64,000 bases of DNA from Holophaga sp. (GTDB taxonomy: Bacteria; Acidobacteriota; Holophagae; Holophagales; Holophagaceae), in assembly GCA_031292735.1 (NCBI GenBank), contig JARLGP010000310.1:1-64000 (forward strand), given 5' to 3'. The notes below the pieces were generated by a model. That model searched no databases, was not told the DNA's origin, and saw only the letters and a program-made list of their open reading frames with translations. The position numbers and the translations under genes were made by a program. Numbering within the stretch: position 1 is the first letter of the stretch; each line of letters starts with the position of its first letter. Shown here in pieces: positions 27,446 through 36,397 of the stretch.

Positions 27446-29026
27446 TTACTGCCACGGCACTTCGAACGGACAAACCGGGTGTTCGATCCCCTTGAGCGAC
27501 ACCGGCTGGATGGGCACCAGGCCATCGGTGCCGATCAGTTCCGCGGTGCGCGGGCCGGCCACGACCTGGCCGGGCTGGGCCACCCCGCTTTCCAGCCGGG
27601 AGGCCAGATTCACGGTGGAACCCATGACGGTGTAGTCCATGCGCTTCTCGCAGCCGATGTCCCCGGCGAAGGCTTCGCCGCTGTTGATGCCGATCCGCAT
27701 GCGCAGCTCCGGGTAGCCCTCCGGGCGGTTCCCGTTCATGAGCTTGAGCCCCTGCTGCATGGCGATGGCGGCGTCCACCGCATGGCGGGCGTGGTCCGGG
27801 TCCGGGGCCGGGGCGCCAAAGAAGGCCATGATGGCGTCGCCGATGTACTTGTCCAGGGTGCCCCCGCGCAGGAAGATCTGCTCGGTCATCACCTCGAACG
27901 AGCGGTTGAGGATGGAGGCCAGCTCCAGCGGCTCCATCCCCTCGGACATCCGGGTGAACCCGGAGATGTCGGCGAACAGCACCGAGATCTCGCAGCGGCG
28001 GGCCTGCAGCAGCGGCGCGTCCAGGTTCTGGGCGGCGCGGAGGATCTCGCTCACCACCTGGGGGCTGTGGTAGCGCTCCAGCCGCTGGCGGAACCGGGTT
28101 TCCCGCTCCCGCTGGATGCCCACCGCGGCGAAGTTGGCCATGGCCGACAGCAGGTGCTCGTCCTCCCGCTTGAAGCCGCCCTTGGCCAGGCTGGATTCCA
28201 GGTAGACCACCCCCAGCGCCTGGTCGTCCACGATCAAGGGGGCGCACAGGGCGGAGGAGATGCCGTGGATCTTGATGCTTTCCCCGGCGGCGAAGCGGGG
28301 GTCGACCCGGGCGTCGGTGGTGAGGATGGTCACCTGGTCGGCCATGGCCTTGCGGGCGATGGTCCGGCTGATGGGGGTGGCATTGGCGCCGGGCCTCTCC
28401 TCCCAGACATACTCGGGCACCAGCTCGCCGGCGGGGTTGACCAGCAGGATGAAGCCGCGCTGGCAGCGGATCTGGCCGGTCACCAGGGTCATCACCGAAT
28501 CCAGCAGCTCCGCCAGCCCGGCGGCGCCCAGCAGCTTGCCGGCCATGGCCGCCAGCCGCTGGAACAGGGAGTCCACCACGGCCGCCGGGCTTTCCGCCTG
28601 GTGCTTGGCCAGCATGGCCTCGATGCTGGCGTGGGGCACGAAGATGCTGGCCGAGGGGTCCAGCGCCCGGTCTTCCAGCGCGATCTTCGCTTCGCCCGTG
28701 GCCTTGGCTCCGGCGGCGGTGGACAGATGGGTGGGGGCGGGCTCCTCCTCCACCCAGCGCACCGGCACTTCCCCCAGCAGGGCGGTGTCGCCCGGCAGCA
28801 TGGCCGCCGGTTCCTTCACCGGCACATCGTTGAGGCTGGTGCCGTTCAGGGAGTTCAGGTCGGTCACCCACACCTGGCCGTCCCGGAGGAAGAACCTGGC
28901 ATGCACCCGGCTCACGGCGTTGGAATTGATCCGGATGTCGGCGGCGGTGCCGCGGCCGATGGTGGTCCCCTCCTCGGTGAGGTCCAAGATGTGCCTGGCT
29001 CCTTCCACGAGCAGGATGATTTTCAT
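27446..29026 (-). CDS. Adenylate/guanylate cyclase with FHA and GAF domains
   Basis: 526 aa, three domains. The N-terminal FHA (about 1-95: TIGRGTAADIRI, SRVHARFF, NGTSLNDV) binds phospho-Thr peptides. The GAF domain (about 165-310) includes GFILLVNPAG. The class III cyclase domain (about 335-520) has LFADISGFTRM (first metal Asp), LDKYIGDAIMAFFGAP (second metal Asp, Lys) and TVMGSTVNLASRLE. The metal residues are intact, so it should be active; cAMP is likelier than cGMP but specificity is not certain. It lies 143 bp ahead of PilZ on the same strand and divergent from rimO (73 bp between starts), with TAAAAT near 29051 as a possible -10. Confidence 0.95.
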   Translation of the reverse strand: MKIILLVEGARHILDLTEEGTTIGRGTAADIRINSNAVSRVHARFFLRDGQVWVTDLNSLNGTSLNDVPVKEPAAMLPGDTALLGEVPVRWVEEEPAPTHLSTAAGAKATGEAKIALEDRALDPSASIFVPHASIEAMLAKHQAESPAAVVDSLFQRLAAMAGKLLGAAGLAELLDSVMTLVTGQIRCQRGFILLVNPAGELVPEYVWEERPGANATPISRTIARKAMADQVTILTTDARVDPRFAAGESIKIHGISSALCAPLIVDDQALGVVYLESSLAKGGFKREDEHLLSAMANFAAVGIQRERETRFRQRLERYHSPQVVSEILRAAQNLDAPLLQARRCEISVLFADISGFTRMSEGMEPLELASILNRSFEVMTEQIFLRGGTLDKYIGDAIMAFFGAPAPDPDHARHAVDAAIAMQQGLKLMNGNRPEGYPELRMRIGINSGEAFAGDIGCEKRMDYTVMGSTVNLASRLESGVAQPGQVVAGPRTAELIGTDGLVPIQPVSLKGIEHPVCPFEVPWQ

Positions 29027-29099
29027 GACGATTCCCTGAGAGGGCCGATTTTACCATGGGGCGCCGGGCCGGGATATCCTGGAGCCTTGAGGAGTGTGG

Positions 29100-30419
29100 A
29101 TGACGAAGGTCGGTTTCATGTCCCTGGGATGCCCCAAGAACTTGGTGGATAGCGAAGTGATGCTGGGCCACCTGAAGCTGAAGGGCTTCACCCTCACCCC
29201 CGACGCCCGGGAGGCCGAGGTGCTGGTGGTGAACACCTGCGGCTTCATCGAAAGCGCCAAGAAGGAAAGCATCGAGGCCATCCTCCAAGCGGCCGCGTGC
29301 AAGAAGGATGGGGTCTGCCGCCGGCTGATCGTGGCGGGCTGCATGGTGGAGCGCTACCGGGACCAGCTGATGGCGGACATGCCTGAGATCGACGCCTGCC
29401 TGGGCACCCGGGACATCGAGCACATCGCCGAGGTGGTGGGGGCGTCCGACCGGATGTTCGAACCCGAGCGCGACCCCGCCTACCTCTATGACGAGCACAG
29501 CCCGCGCCTGCTCACTACCCCCAAGGCCAGCGCCTACCTGAAGATCAGCGAAGGCTGCGACCACACCTGCGCCTTCTGCGTGATCCCGGCCATCCGCGGC
29601 CCCCAGCGCAGCCGCAGCATCCCCTCGGTGGTGGCCGAGGCCCGGCAGCTGGTGGAGCAGGGGGTCCTGGAGATCAACCTGGTGGGCCAGGACACCACCG
29701 ACTTCGGCCGCGACCTGGGCGATCCCGACGCCCTGGAGAAGCTGGTGCGGGAACTGGGCCGGGTGCCCGGGCTGCGCTGGTTCCGCATCCACTACGCCTA
29801 CCCCAACCGGCTCACCGACGGGCTGCTGCACGCCATGGCGGAGACCGCCAACTGCGCCAAGTACCTGGACATGCCCCTGCAGCATGCGGACGCCAGGCTG
29901 CTCAAGGCCATGGCCCGGGGCGGCAGCCGGACCGCGTTCCTGAAGCTGCTGGCCAAGGTGCGGCGGATCGTGCCGGGCATCTTCATCCGCTCCAACTTCA
30001 TCGTGGGCTTCCCCGGCGAGGACGAGCTGGCCTTCGAGGACCTGTGCCGGTTCGTGGAGGAGGCCCGGTTCGAGCACGTGGGGGTGTTCACCTATTCCCT
30101 GGAGGAGGGCACCTCGGCCTTCCCGCTGGGCGATCCGATCCCCGCCCGCACCAAGAACAGCCGGAAGCGGAAGATCATGGAGCTTCAGCAGAAGATCTGC
30201 CGGGCCCGCAACCGCGCCCTGGAGGGCCAGGTGCTCGACGTGCTGGTGGAGGGCACCCACGAGGAGACCGACCTGGTGTTCAAGGGCCGGCACTGGGGCC
30301 AGGCCCCGGAAGTGGACGGCCAGGTGCTGATCGTGGGCGGCGACGTGGTGCCCAACTCCATCCAGAGCGTGCGCATCACCAAGGGCCATGCCTACGACCT
30401 GGTGGGCGAGGTGATCTGA
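29100..30419 (+). CDS. rimO: Ribosomal protein S12 methylthiotransferase RimO
   Basis: Radical SAM enzyme adding a methylthio group to the conserved Asp of ribosomal protein S12. 439 aa from ATG 29100, preceded by GAGGAG; an in-frame GTG at 29094 overlaps that site. An N-terminal UPF0004 domain has Cys11 (LGCPKNLVDSE) and Cys47 (VNTCGFI), the SAM-cluster motif is CDHTCAFC, and a C-terminal TRAM domain (LEGQVLDVLVEG to VRITKGHAYDLVGEV) follows. MLGCPKN and PAIRGPQRSR favour RimO over MiaB. Confidence 0.97.
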   Translation: MTKVGFMSLGCPKNLVDSEVMLGHLKLKGFTLTPDAREAEVLVVNTCGFIESAKKESIEAILQAAACKKDGVCRRLIVAGCMVERYRDQLMADMPEIDACLGTRDIEHIAEVVGASDRMFEPERDPAYLYDEHSPRLLTTPKASAYLKISEGCDHTCAFCVIPAIRGPQRSRSIPSVVAEARQLVEQGVLEINLVGQDTTDFGRDLGDPDALEKLVRELGRVPGLRWFRIHYAYPNRLTDGLLHAMAETANCAKYLDMPLQHADARLLKAMARGGSRTAFLKLLAKVRRIVPGIFIRSNFIVGFPGEDELAFEDLCRFVEEARFEHVGVFTYSLEEGTSAFPLGDPIPARTKNSRKRKIMELQQKICRARNRALEGQVLDVLVEGTHEETDLVFKGRHWGQAPEVDGQVLIVGGDVVPNSIQSVRITKGHAYDLVGEVI

Positions 30420-30456
30420 TAGGATCAGGGTCACTCCCAACGAGGTGCGGGCGGCA

Positions 30457-31173
30457 ATGGAGTTCACTCCGGTCAAGACCAGAAGGCTGTACGAAGACAT
30501 CGTCGAGCAGATCAAGCAGTTCATCGACGAAGGCCAGCTGAAGCCCGGCGACCAGTTGCCGGCCGAGCGGGAACTGGCCGAACGGCTCCAGGTGAGCCGG
30601 GTCTCCGTGCGCGAGGCGATCAAGTCGCTTGAAATGCTTGGGTTCGTGGACATCAGGCCGGGCGACGGAACCTTCATCCGCGACACCAACACCGACGACA
30701 TCATCCGGCCCCTGGCCATGTTCCTGGCGGTGGAGCGGCACTCCCTGCTGGACATGTTCGAGCTGCGGCGGATCTTCGAGACCGCCGCCGCGGGCCTGGC
30801 GGCGGTGCGCGCCGATGCCGGGGAAGTGGTCCAGATCGGCCGGTTCCTGGAGCGCATGAAGCAGGGGGTCAACCTGCAGGATTCGGAAAAGGGCGAGGAG
30901 TTCGACACCGCCTTCCACTACGCGGTGGCCGAAGCCACCCACAACAGCCTGCTGATCCGGCTGTTCCGCACCGTCGCCGAGGACTTCGCCAAGGCCAACT
31001 CCACCGCCCGCCGGCAGCTGTTCATCGGCAGCGTGGACAACGTCCAGAAGATCGTCGACCAGCACGTGCGGATCTTCGAGGCCATCCAGGCCCGGAACGC
31101 CGGGGCCGCCTCCGCCGCCATGCTGGAGCACCTCACCTTCGCCGAACTGGAACTGCGCAAGCGCCTGGGATAG
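30457..31173 (+). CDS. FadR-subfamily GntR regulator of the lactate operon
   Basis: 238 aa. The winged helix (PGDQLPAERELAERLQVSRV, then SVREAIKSLEMLGFV) is followed by an all-helical FCD ligand domain with the Asp/His metal ligands (FDTAFHYAV, EATHNS, DQHVRIFEAI, MLEHL). The subfamily includes LldR, which senses lactate. The start is ATG 30457 after GAGG; an in-frame GTG at 30445 is the alternative. It sits just upstream of the EtfB/EtfA/LctD operon, which has a GTGGT-N3-ACCAC palindrome, so lactate-responsive repression is the likely role. Confidence 0.93.
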   Translation: MEFTPVKTRRLYEDIVEQIKQFIDEGQLKPGDQLPAERELAERLQVSRVSVREAIKSLEMLGFVDIRPGDGTFIRDTNTDDIIRPLAMFLAVERHSLLDMFELRRIFETAAAGLAAVRADAGEVVQIGRFLERMKQGVNLQDSEKGEEFDTAFHYAVAEATHNSLLIRLFRTVAEDFAKANSTARRQLFIGSVDNVQKIVDQHVRIFEAIQARNAGAASAAMLEHLTFAELELRKRLG

Positions 31174-31288
31174 GGCCCGTCACGGTCATCCCGGGGTCCC
31201 TGGATCCCGCGGGTCAGGCGGCCGGGGCCCCCCATCCAGCCCGCGCCTTCGGCCGGTCGGAGCGGGACAGGGGTCCCGCAAAAATGAT

Positions 31289-31317
31289 TTGTATTTCCGG
31301 TCGAATGGTCCAATGAT
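31289..31317 (+). promoter_or_regulatory. Candidate promoter of the Etf/lactate dehydrogenase operon
   Basis: TTGTAT (31289-31294), a 17-bp spacer and AATGAT (31312-31317). The predicted start of transcription falls inside the palindrome at 31321. The hexamers are imperfect. Confidence 0.4.
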
Positions 31318-31320
31318 CAG

Positions 31321-31333
31321 GTGGTCCTACCAC
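31321..31333 (+). promoter_or_regulatory. FadR-family operator GTGGT-CCT-ACCAC
   Basis: A perfect 5-bp inverted repeat with a 3-bp spacer, the TGGTnnnACCA core typical of FadR-subfamily GntR sites. It overlaps the predicted +1 region and lies 110 bp before the etfB start. The regulator gene is directly upstream, so repression by steric block is inferred. Confidence 0.6.
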
Positions 31334-31444
31334 TATACCAAGATCCTTTTCCTCTTCTTAACCCCTATTTCGTTCCGCCGCCGCTCGCCTCCGGTCCCCA
31401 GGAGACGCGAGGAGCGGCCTCGTGGCCATTCCCAAGGAGCTTCC

Positions 31445-32233
31445 ATGAAGATCGTGGTCTGCATCAAGCAGGTCCCGGGCACCACCGACGTGGAGGTGGA
31501 CCCCAAGACCGGTGTCCTGAAACGGGACGGCGTCGATTCCAAGCTGAACCCCTACGATCTGTACGCCCTGGAAACGGCGCTCAGGATCAAGCAGGCGCAC
31601 GGGGCCACGGTGCGGGCCGTCACCATGGGCCCGCCCCAGGCGGCGCAGATCCTGCGCGAGGCCTACATGATGGGGGTGGACGAAGGGGTGCTGCTCACCG
31701 ACCGCCGGTTCGCCGGCGCCGACGTGCTGGCCACCGCCTACGCCCTGTCCCAGGGGATCCGCCAGGGCGGCGTGCCGGACCTGGTCATCTGCGGCAAGAT
31801 GACCACCGACGGCGACACCGCCCAGGTGGGCCCGGAGATCGCCGAGTTCCTGGACCTCCCCCACGTGGCCAACGTCCTGCGGATCCTGGAGGTGGGCGCG
31901 GAGGCCGTGACGGTGGAAATGGACATGGCGGCCACGGTGGAGGTGGCCAAGGTCCGCTACCCCTGCCTGATCACGGTGGAAAAGGGGATCTGCCAGCCGC
32001 GCCTGCCGTCGTTCCGGCTGAAGCTGGCCACCCGGGAGCGGCCCATCGCGCAGCTGTCCCTGGCCGACCTGCCGGACCAGGATCCCGCCCACTACGGCCT
32101 GAACGGCTCGCCCACTCAGGTGAAGCGGATCTTCCCGCCCGAGGTGAACGCCAACCGCGAGCACTGGACCGGGCCCGGGCCCGAGCTGGCGGAACGGCTC
32201 GGCGAGCGTCTGCACCAACTGAAATTCGTGTGA
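31445..32233 (+). CDS. etfB: Electron transfer flavoprotein beta subunit (lactate dehydrogenase complex)
   Basis: 262 aa, beta subunit of an EtfAB pair carrying FAD or AMP. KIVVCIKQVPGTTDVEVD, RDGVDSKLNPYDLYALE and ICGKMTTDGDTAQVGPEIAE are diagnostic. The start is ATG 31445 with AAGGAG 5 nt upstream. It is the first gene of the etfB-etfA-lctD operon (14-bp and 9-bp gaps), the order of the LctBCD complex of Acetobacterium woodii. That complex couples lactate oxidation with NAD+ to ferredoxin by electron confurcation; the same role is inferred here. Confidence 0.95.
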   Translation: MKIVVCIKQVPGTTDVEVDPKTGVLKRDGVDSKLNPYDLYALETALRIKQAHGATVRAVTMGPPQAAQILREAYMMGVDEGVLLTDRRFAGADVLATAYALSQGIRQGGVPDLVICGKMTTDGDTAQVGPEIAEFLDLPHVANVLRILEVGAEAVTVEMDMAATVEVAKVRYPCLITVEKGICQPRLPSFRLKLATRERPIAQLSLADLPDQDPAHYGLNGSPTQVKRIFPPEVNANREHWTGPGPELAERLGERLHQLKFV

Positions 32234-32247
32234 CCGGGAGCATCGCC

Positions 32248-33459
32248 ATGGCACGCATCATCATCCATCAGGAAGCCATCAAGGACCGGGAAGCCCTCAA
32301 GACCCTGTGTCCGTTCAACGCGCTCGACTTCGTCAACGAGTACCTGGAGATCAACGCCGCCTGCAAGATGTGCCGGCTGTGCGTGAAGAAGGGGCCCGAA
32401 GGGGTGTTCGAGTGGTGCGAGGAGGCCGAGCCCGGCATCGACAAGTCGCTGTGGCAGGGGGTCGCGGTCTACGTGGACCACCAGGAGGGGCAGATCCACC
32501 CGGTGACCCTGGAGCTGATTGGCAAGGCCCGGGAGCTGGCCGGCAAGATCGGCCAGCCGGTGCACGCCGTGTTCATGGGCGCCGGCATCGGGGCGGCGGC
32601 GGAGGAGCTGCTGCACTACGGGGTGGACCAGGTGCACGTGTACGACGACCCGGCCCTGCGCCACTTCCGCATCGAACCATACACTGCGGTGTTCGAGGAC
32701 TTCATCCGCCAGGTGCGGCCGGCCATCGTGCTGGTGGGCGGCACCACCATCGGCCGCTCCCTGGCGCCGCGCACCGCGGCGCGCTTCCGCACCGGGCTCA
32801 CCGCCGACTGCACCTTCCTGGACGTGCAGGCCAACACCGACCTGGACCAGATCCGCCCGGCCTTCGGCGGCAACATCATGGCCCACATCTTCACCCCCAA
32901 CCACCGGCCCCAGTTCGCCACGGTGCGCTACCAGATCTTTTCCGCCCCGGCCCGGAGCCCGCTGCCACTGGGCCGGATCCAGGCCCGGAGCATCCCGCAG
33001 GAGCGGCTGCGCTCGGGGATCGAGGTGCTGGAGGTGCGCCGCAAGGAGGCCCGCAAGGGCATCGAGGACGCCGAGGTGATCGTGGTGGCGGGCCGGGCGG
33101 TGAAGAAGCCGGCGGACCTGGCCATGATCCGCCGGCTGGCGGAACTGCTGGGGGCCAAGGTGGCCGGCACCCGGCCCATGATCGAGGCGGGCTGGGTGGA
33201 CGCCCGGAACCAGATCGGGCTTTCCGGTCGCACGGTCAAACCCAAGCTGATCATCACCTGCGGGGTATCCGGGGCCATCCAGTTCGTGGCCGGGATGAAC
33301 AACGCGGACTGCATCGTCGCCATCAACGCGGATCCCAAGGCCACCATCTTCAATGTCGCCCACGTGGGCCTGGTGGGCGACATCTACCAGATCGTGCCGG
33401 CCCTGATCGAGCGGATTGAAGGATACGTCCTCGCCACCCCAGCGGAAGCGCTTGTCTAG
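32248..33459 (+). CDS. etfA: Electron transfer flavoprotein alpha subunit with N-terminal Fe-S extension
   Basis: 403 aa, longer than ordinary EtfA (about 310-330) by an N-terminal domain. Four Cys at 21 (LCPFNA), 39, 42 and 45 (CKMCRLC) suit one [4Fe-4S] cluster, as in the LctC subunit of electron-confurcating lactate dehydrogenases. The rest is a standard EtfA with VGGTTIGRSLAPRTAAR, LTADCTFLD, GLSGRTVKPKL and the FAD loop GVSGAIQFVAGMNNAD. GGGAG precedes the ATG at 32248. AGGAGG at its 3' end serves lctD. Confidence 0.95.
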   Translation: MARIIIHQEAIKDREALKTLCPFNALDFVNEYLEINAACKMCRLCVKKGPEGVFEWCEEAEPGIDKSLWQGVAVYVDHQEGQIHPVTLELIGKARELAGKIGQPVHAVFMGAGIGAAAEELLHYGVDQVHVYDDPALRHFRIEPYTAVFEDFIRQVRPAIVLVGGTTIGRSLAPRTAARFRTGLTADCTFLDVQANTDLDQIRPAFGGNIMAHIFTPNHRPQFATVRYQIFSAPARSPLPLGRIQARSIPQERLRSGIEVLEVRRKEARKGIEDAEVIVVAGRAVKKPADLAMIRRLAELLGAKVAGTRPMIEAGWVDARNQIGLSGRTVKPKLIITCGVSGAIQFVAGMNNADCIVAINADPKATIFNVAHVGLVGDIYQIVPALIERIEGYVLATPAEALV

Positions 33460-33468
33460 GAGGTTAAG

Positions 33469-34866
33469 ATGCACTACAAAGCGGTCGAAGCCAGCGACGT
33501 GGAATTCCTGGTGGGCGTGCTGGGGCCGGAGCGGGTCATGGTGGGCGAGGCCATCAACCAGGACTTCAGCCACGACGAGCTGTCCGGCATCCACCGGATG
33601 CCCGAGGTCCTGGTGGAGGTGGGCTCCACCTGGGAGGTGGCCGAGATCATGCGCTACGCCAACGCCAAGCGGATCCCGGTGACTCCCCGCGGCCAGGGCA
33701 CCGGCCTGGTGGGGGCGGCGGTGGCGCTGAACGGCGGGATCATGATGAACATGGCCCGAATGAACAAGATCCTGGAGCTGGACGAGGAGAACCTGACCCT
33801 CACGGTGGAGCCCGGCGTGCTCCTGATGGAGATTTCCAAATACGTGGAGGAGCGCGACTTCTTCTATCCGCCGGACCCCGGCGAAAAGAGCGCCACCATC
33901 GCCGGCAACATCAACACCAACGCCGGCGGCATGCGCGCGGTGAAGTACGGGGTGACCCGCGACTACGTGCGCGGCCTGGAGGTGGTGCTGGCCAACGGCA
34001 GCGTGCTGGAGCTGGGCGGCAAGGTGGTGAAGAACAGTTCCGGATACGCCCTGAAGGACCTCATCGTGGGCTCCGAGGGCACCCTGGGCATCGTCACCCG
34101 GGCCACCCTGAAACTGCTGCCCCTGCCCAAGAAGGCCCTGAGCCTGCTGGTGCCGTTCCCCAGCCTGGAACTGGCCATCGAGACGGTGCCCAAGATCATC
34201 AAGTCCAAGGCCATCCCCACCGCCATCGAATACATGGTGCGGGACGTCATCCTGGCTTCGGAAACCTTTCTGGGCAACGAGTTCCCGGACAGCTCCGCGG
34301 ACGCCTACCTGCTGCTGACCTTCGACGGCAACAGCAGCGAAGAGATCGAGACCGCCTACGAGAAGGTGGCCCACATCTGCCTGGCGGCGGGCGCGCTGGA
34401 TGTGCTGATCTCCAACACCCAGGAACGCCAGGATTCCATCTGGAAGGCCCGGGGCGCCTTCCTGGAGGCGATCAAGGCCTCCACCACCGAGATGGACGAG
34501 TGCGACGTGGTGGTGCCGCGCAACCGGATCGCCGAGTTCGTCACCTTCGCCGAGCAGCTCCAGCAGCGCTTCGACGTGCGGATCAAGAGCTTCGGCCACG
34601 CCGGGGACGGCAACCTGCACATCTACGTGCTGCGGGACCAGCTGTCCGAGCCGGCCTGGCGGGACAAGCTGGGCCAGGTGTTCGAGTGCATGTACGCCAA
34701 GTCCCGGGAGCTGGGCGGCAAGGTCTCCGGCGAGCACGGCATCGGCTACGCCAAGCTGCCCTACCTGAAGGAGGCCATGGGCGCCGAGGGCATGGCCCTG
34801 CTGCGGGGCATCAAGCAGGCTTTCGATCCATTGATGATCCTCAATCCCGGCAAGGTGGTCGCCTAG
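33469..34866 (+). CDS. lctD: FAD-linked D-lactate dehydrogenase (LctD/GlcD family)
   Basis: 465 aa flavoprotein of the GlcD/LctD family with a PCMH FAD domain ([49 protein letters not shown]) and a C-terminal FAD-oxidase domain ([33 protein letters not shown]). It oxidises lactate or glycolate and passes electrons to EtfAB. The symbol rests on operon order and family; the substrate is inferred. AGGAGG lies just before ATG 33469. A paralogue is at 63420. Confidence 0.9.
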   Translation: MHYKAVEASDVEFLVGVLGPERVMVGEAINQDFSHDELSGIHRMPEVLVEVGSTWEVAEIMRYANAKRIPVTPRGQGTGLVGAAVALNGGIMMNMARMNKILELDEENLTLTVEPGVLLMEISKYVEERDFFYPPDPGEKSATIAGNINTNAGGMRAVKYGVTRDYVRGLEVVLANGSVLELGGKVVKNSSGYALKDLIVGSEGTLGIVTRATLKLLPLPKKALSLLVPFPSLELAIETVPKIIKSKAIPTAIEYMVRDVILASETFLGNEFPDSSADAYLLLTFDGNSSEEIETAYEKVAHICLAAGALDVLISNTQERQDSIWKARGAFLEAIKASTTEMDECDVVVPRNRIAEFVTFAEQLQQRFDVRIKSFGHAGDGNLHIYVLRDQLSEPAWRDKLGQVFECMYAKSRELGGKVSGEHGIGYAKLPYLKEAMGAEGMALLRGIKQAFDPLMILNPGKVVA

Positions 34867-34907
34867 AAAAACCAGGCAGGGTATCGTGGTGGTTCAGGAG
34901 GTCCGTC

Positions 34908-35357
34908 ATGGCCGAATCCCATCCCGCCACCCTGGTCTGGAGTGGCAGCACCCTGGACCCCGCCTACAGCCGCAGCGCCGAGCTGTCCAAGCCCCAGGGC
35001 CTGGCCGCCATCCCGGTGAGCAGCCTGCCCGCCTTCGGGGGCCTGGCGGAGCGCTGGAACCCCGAAGACCTGCTGGCCGGCACCCTGGCCCATTGCCACA
35101 TGCTCACCTTCCTGGCCCTGGCGGCCAAGGCCCGGATCGAGGTGCTGGGCTACACGGACCGGGCCGAGGCCACCCTGGCCACCGAGGACCGGGTGTCCCG
35201 GGTGGGGGAGATCCTGCTTCAGCCCACCATCCGGGTGGCGGCCGGCACCGATCCGGCCAAGGTGGCGGACCTGTTCCACAAGGCCCACAAATACTGCGTG
35301 ATCGCCAACTCGATCACCTCCAAGGTTGCCATGGAGCCCAAGGTGGTTGAAGGTTGA
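34908..35357 (+). CDS. OsmC-family protein
   Basis: 149 aa OsmC/Ohr-fold peroxiredoxin-like protein. Cys in GTLAHCHMLTFLALAAKA and in HKAHKYCVIANSI correspond to the two redox Cys of the family; the Arg partner is not clearly assigned. OsmC enzymes reduce organic hydroperoxides with a dithiol donor. The start is ATG 34908 after AGGAGG. It may be co-transcribed with pgpA 29 bp downstream. Confidence 0.92.
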   Translation: MAESHPATLVWSGSTLDPAYSRSAELSKPQGLAAIPVSSLPAFGGLAERWNPEDLLAGTLAHCHMLTFLALAAKARIEVLGYTDRAEATLATEDRVSRVGEILLQPTIRVAAGTDPAKVADLFHKAHKYCVIANSITSKVAMEPKVVEG

Positions 35358-35386
35358 ACCTGGCGAACGGTTCCGCAGGAGACGGC

Positions 35387-35992
35387 ATGACGATAAAAGC
35401 GCCCCGTTGGGCATGGGTGGTGGCCACGGGTTTCGGTTCGGGATGCCTGCGTCCCGCGCCCGGCACCTGGGGCAGTCTGGCGGGGCTGGCGGTATGGTGC
35501 CTGCTGTCCCTGCTGCTGGCCACCCCCTTCACCACCTGGGTGATCGCCCACCGGGCCCATCCCAACCTCGCCGCCTACATCTACGGGGTGGAAGCGCTGT
35601 TCATCCTCGTCCCGCTGGCTATGAGCTGGCTGGCGGTGCGCGCCTCGGACCTGGTGGTGCAGGAGACCGGGGAAGAGGACCCGGGCTACATCGTCGCCGA
35701 CGAATGGGCCGGCATGTGGATCACCCTCTGGCCCATGCGCTGGGAGATCGCCCAGAACCTGCACCGGCTCGCCGCCCCCGGCTGGTGGCGCTGGCTGCCG
35801 GCCCTGCTGGTGCCGTTCCTGGTGTTCCGCATCCTGGACATCTGGAAGCCCTGGCCGGTGCGCCAGATCCAGGTGCTGCCGGGCGGCGACGGCATCGTGG
35901 CGGACGACGTGGTGGCCGGGCTCTACGGCATTCCCATCGTGATGCTGGTAGCCCCGATGCTGCTGCATGCGTTGGCGAATTACCTCAGATGA
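35387..35992 (+). CDS. pgpA: Phosphatidylglycerophosphatase A
   Basis: Membrane phosphatase making phosphatidylglycerol from its 3-phosphate. 201 aa from ATG 35387 (AGGAGA upstream); a TTG at 35354 is the in-frame alternative. The PgpA signatures RPAPGTWGSLAG, DPGYIVADEWAGMW, FRILDIWKPWPVRQ and GIVADDVVAGLYG are present, with four or so hydrophobic segments. Confidence 0.94.
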   Translation: MTIKAPRWAWVVATGFGSGCLRPAPGTWGSLAGLAVWCLLSLLLATPFTTWVIAHRAHPNLAAYIYGVEALFILVPLAMSWLAVRASDLVVQETGEEDPGYIVADEWAGMWITLWPMRWEIAQNLHRLAAPGWWRWLPALLVPFLVFRILDIWKPWPVRQIQVLPGGDGIVADDVVAGLYGIPIVMLVAPMLLHALANYLR

Positions 35993-36076
35993 TCGGCGCA
36001 GCGGCCTCAAATCCTATTAAACAACGCTATTTCTTCCTGATCTGATCTCCGGCTAGACTCCAGGTTGGAGGCCAGC

Positions 36077-36397
36077 ATGAAAGTGTCCGCTGAGATTCTG
36101 GACGAGCTGGTGAAACGATTGGTGGCGGGGGTCCACCCCACCCGGATCATCCTGTTCGGCAGCGCTTCCCGGGGCGAGATGCACGAGCATAGTGATCTGG
36201 ACGTCCTGGTGGTGGTGCCGGATGGCATGTCCCAGAAAGAAGGGTGGAATTTGGCTTTTTCCAGTCTCCGCCGGTTCGGCTTCGCCACGGATCTCGTGGT
36301 TGTGAGCGAAGGAAACCTTGCGAAATACGGGAACTGCCCGGGTCTGGTCTATGAACAGGCCATCAAGGAGGGCAGGGAGCTTTACCATGCGGCCTGA
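36077..36397 (+). CDS. mntA: MNT-type nucleotidyltransferase (probable antitoxin)
   Basis: 106 aa minimal nucleotidyltransferase. The GSX10DXD motif is intact: GSASRGEMHEHSDLD, with a third acid expected later (TDLVVV). In MntA/HepT systems the MNT protein adenylylates and silences the HEPN ribonuclease. It overlaps the HEPN gene by 11 bp, a typical pair. GGAGG lies 5 nt before ATG 36077. The symbol is by family; some MNT/HEPN pairs have other roles. Confidence 0.85.
   Translation: MKVSAEILDELVKRLVAGVHPTRIILFGSASRGEMHEHSDLDVLVVVPDGMSQKEGWNLAFSSLRRFGFATDLVVVSEGNLAKYGNCPGLVYEQAIKEGRELYHAA

Noticed and set aside
27324..30908. A 1194-codon minus-strand open frame
   Set aside because: Runs through rimO, the cyclase and the FadR gene in wrong frames with repetitive residues; no family similarity. 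High-GC artefact.
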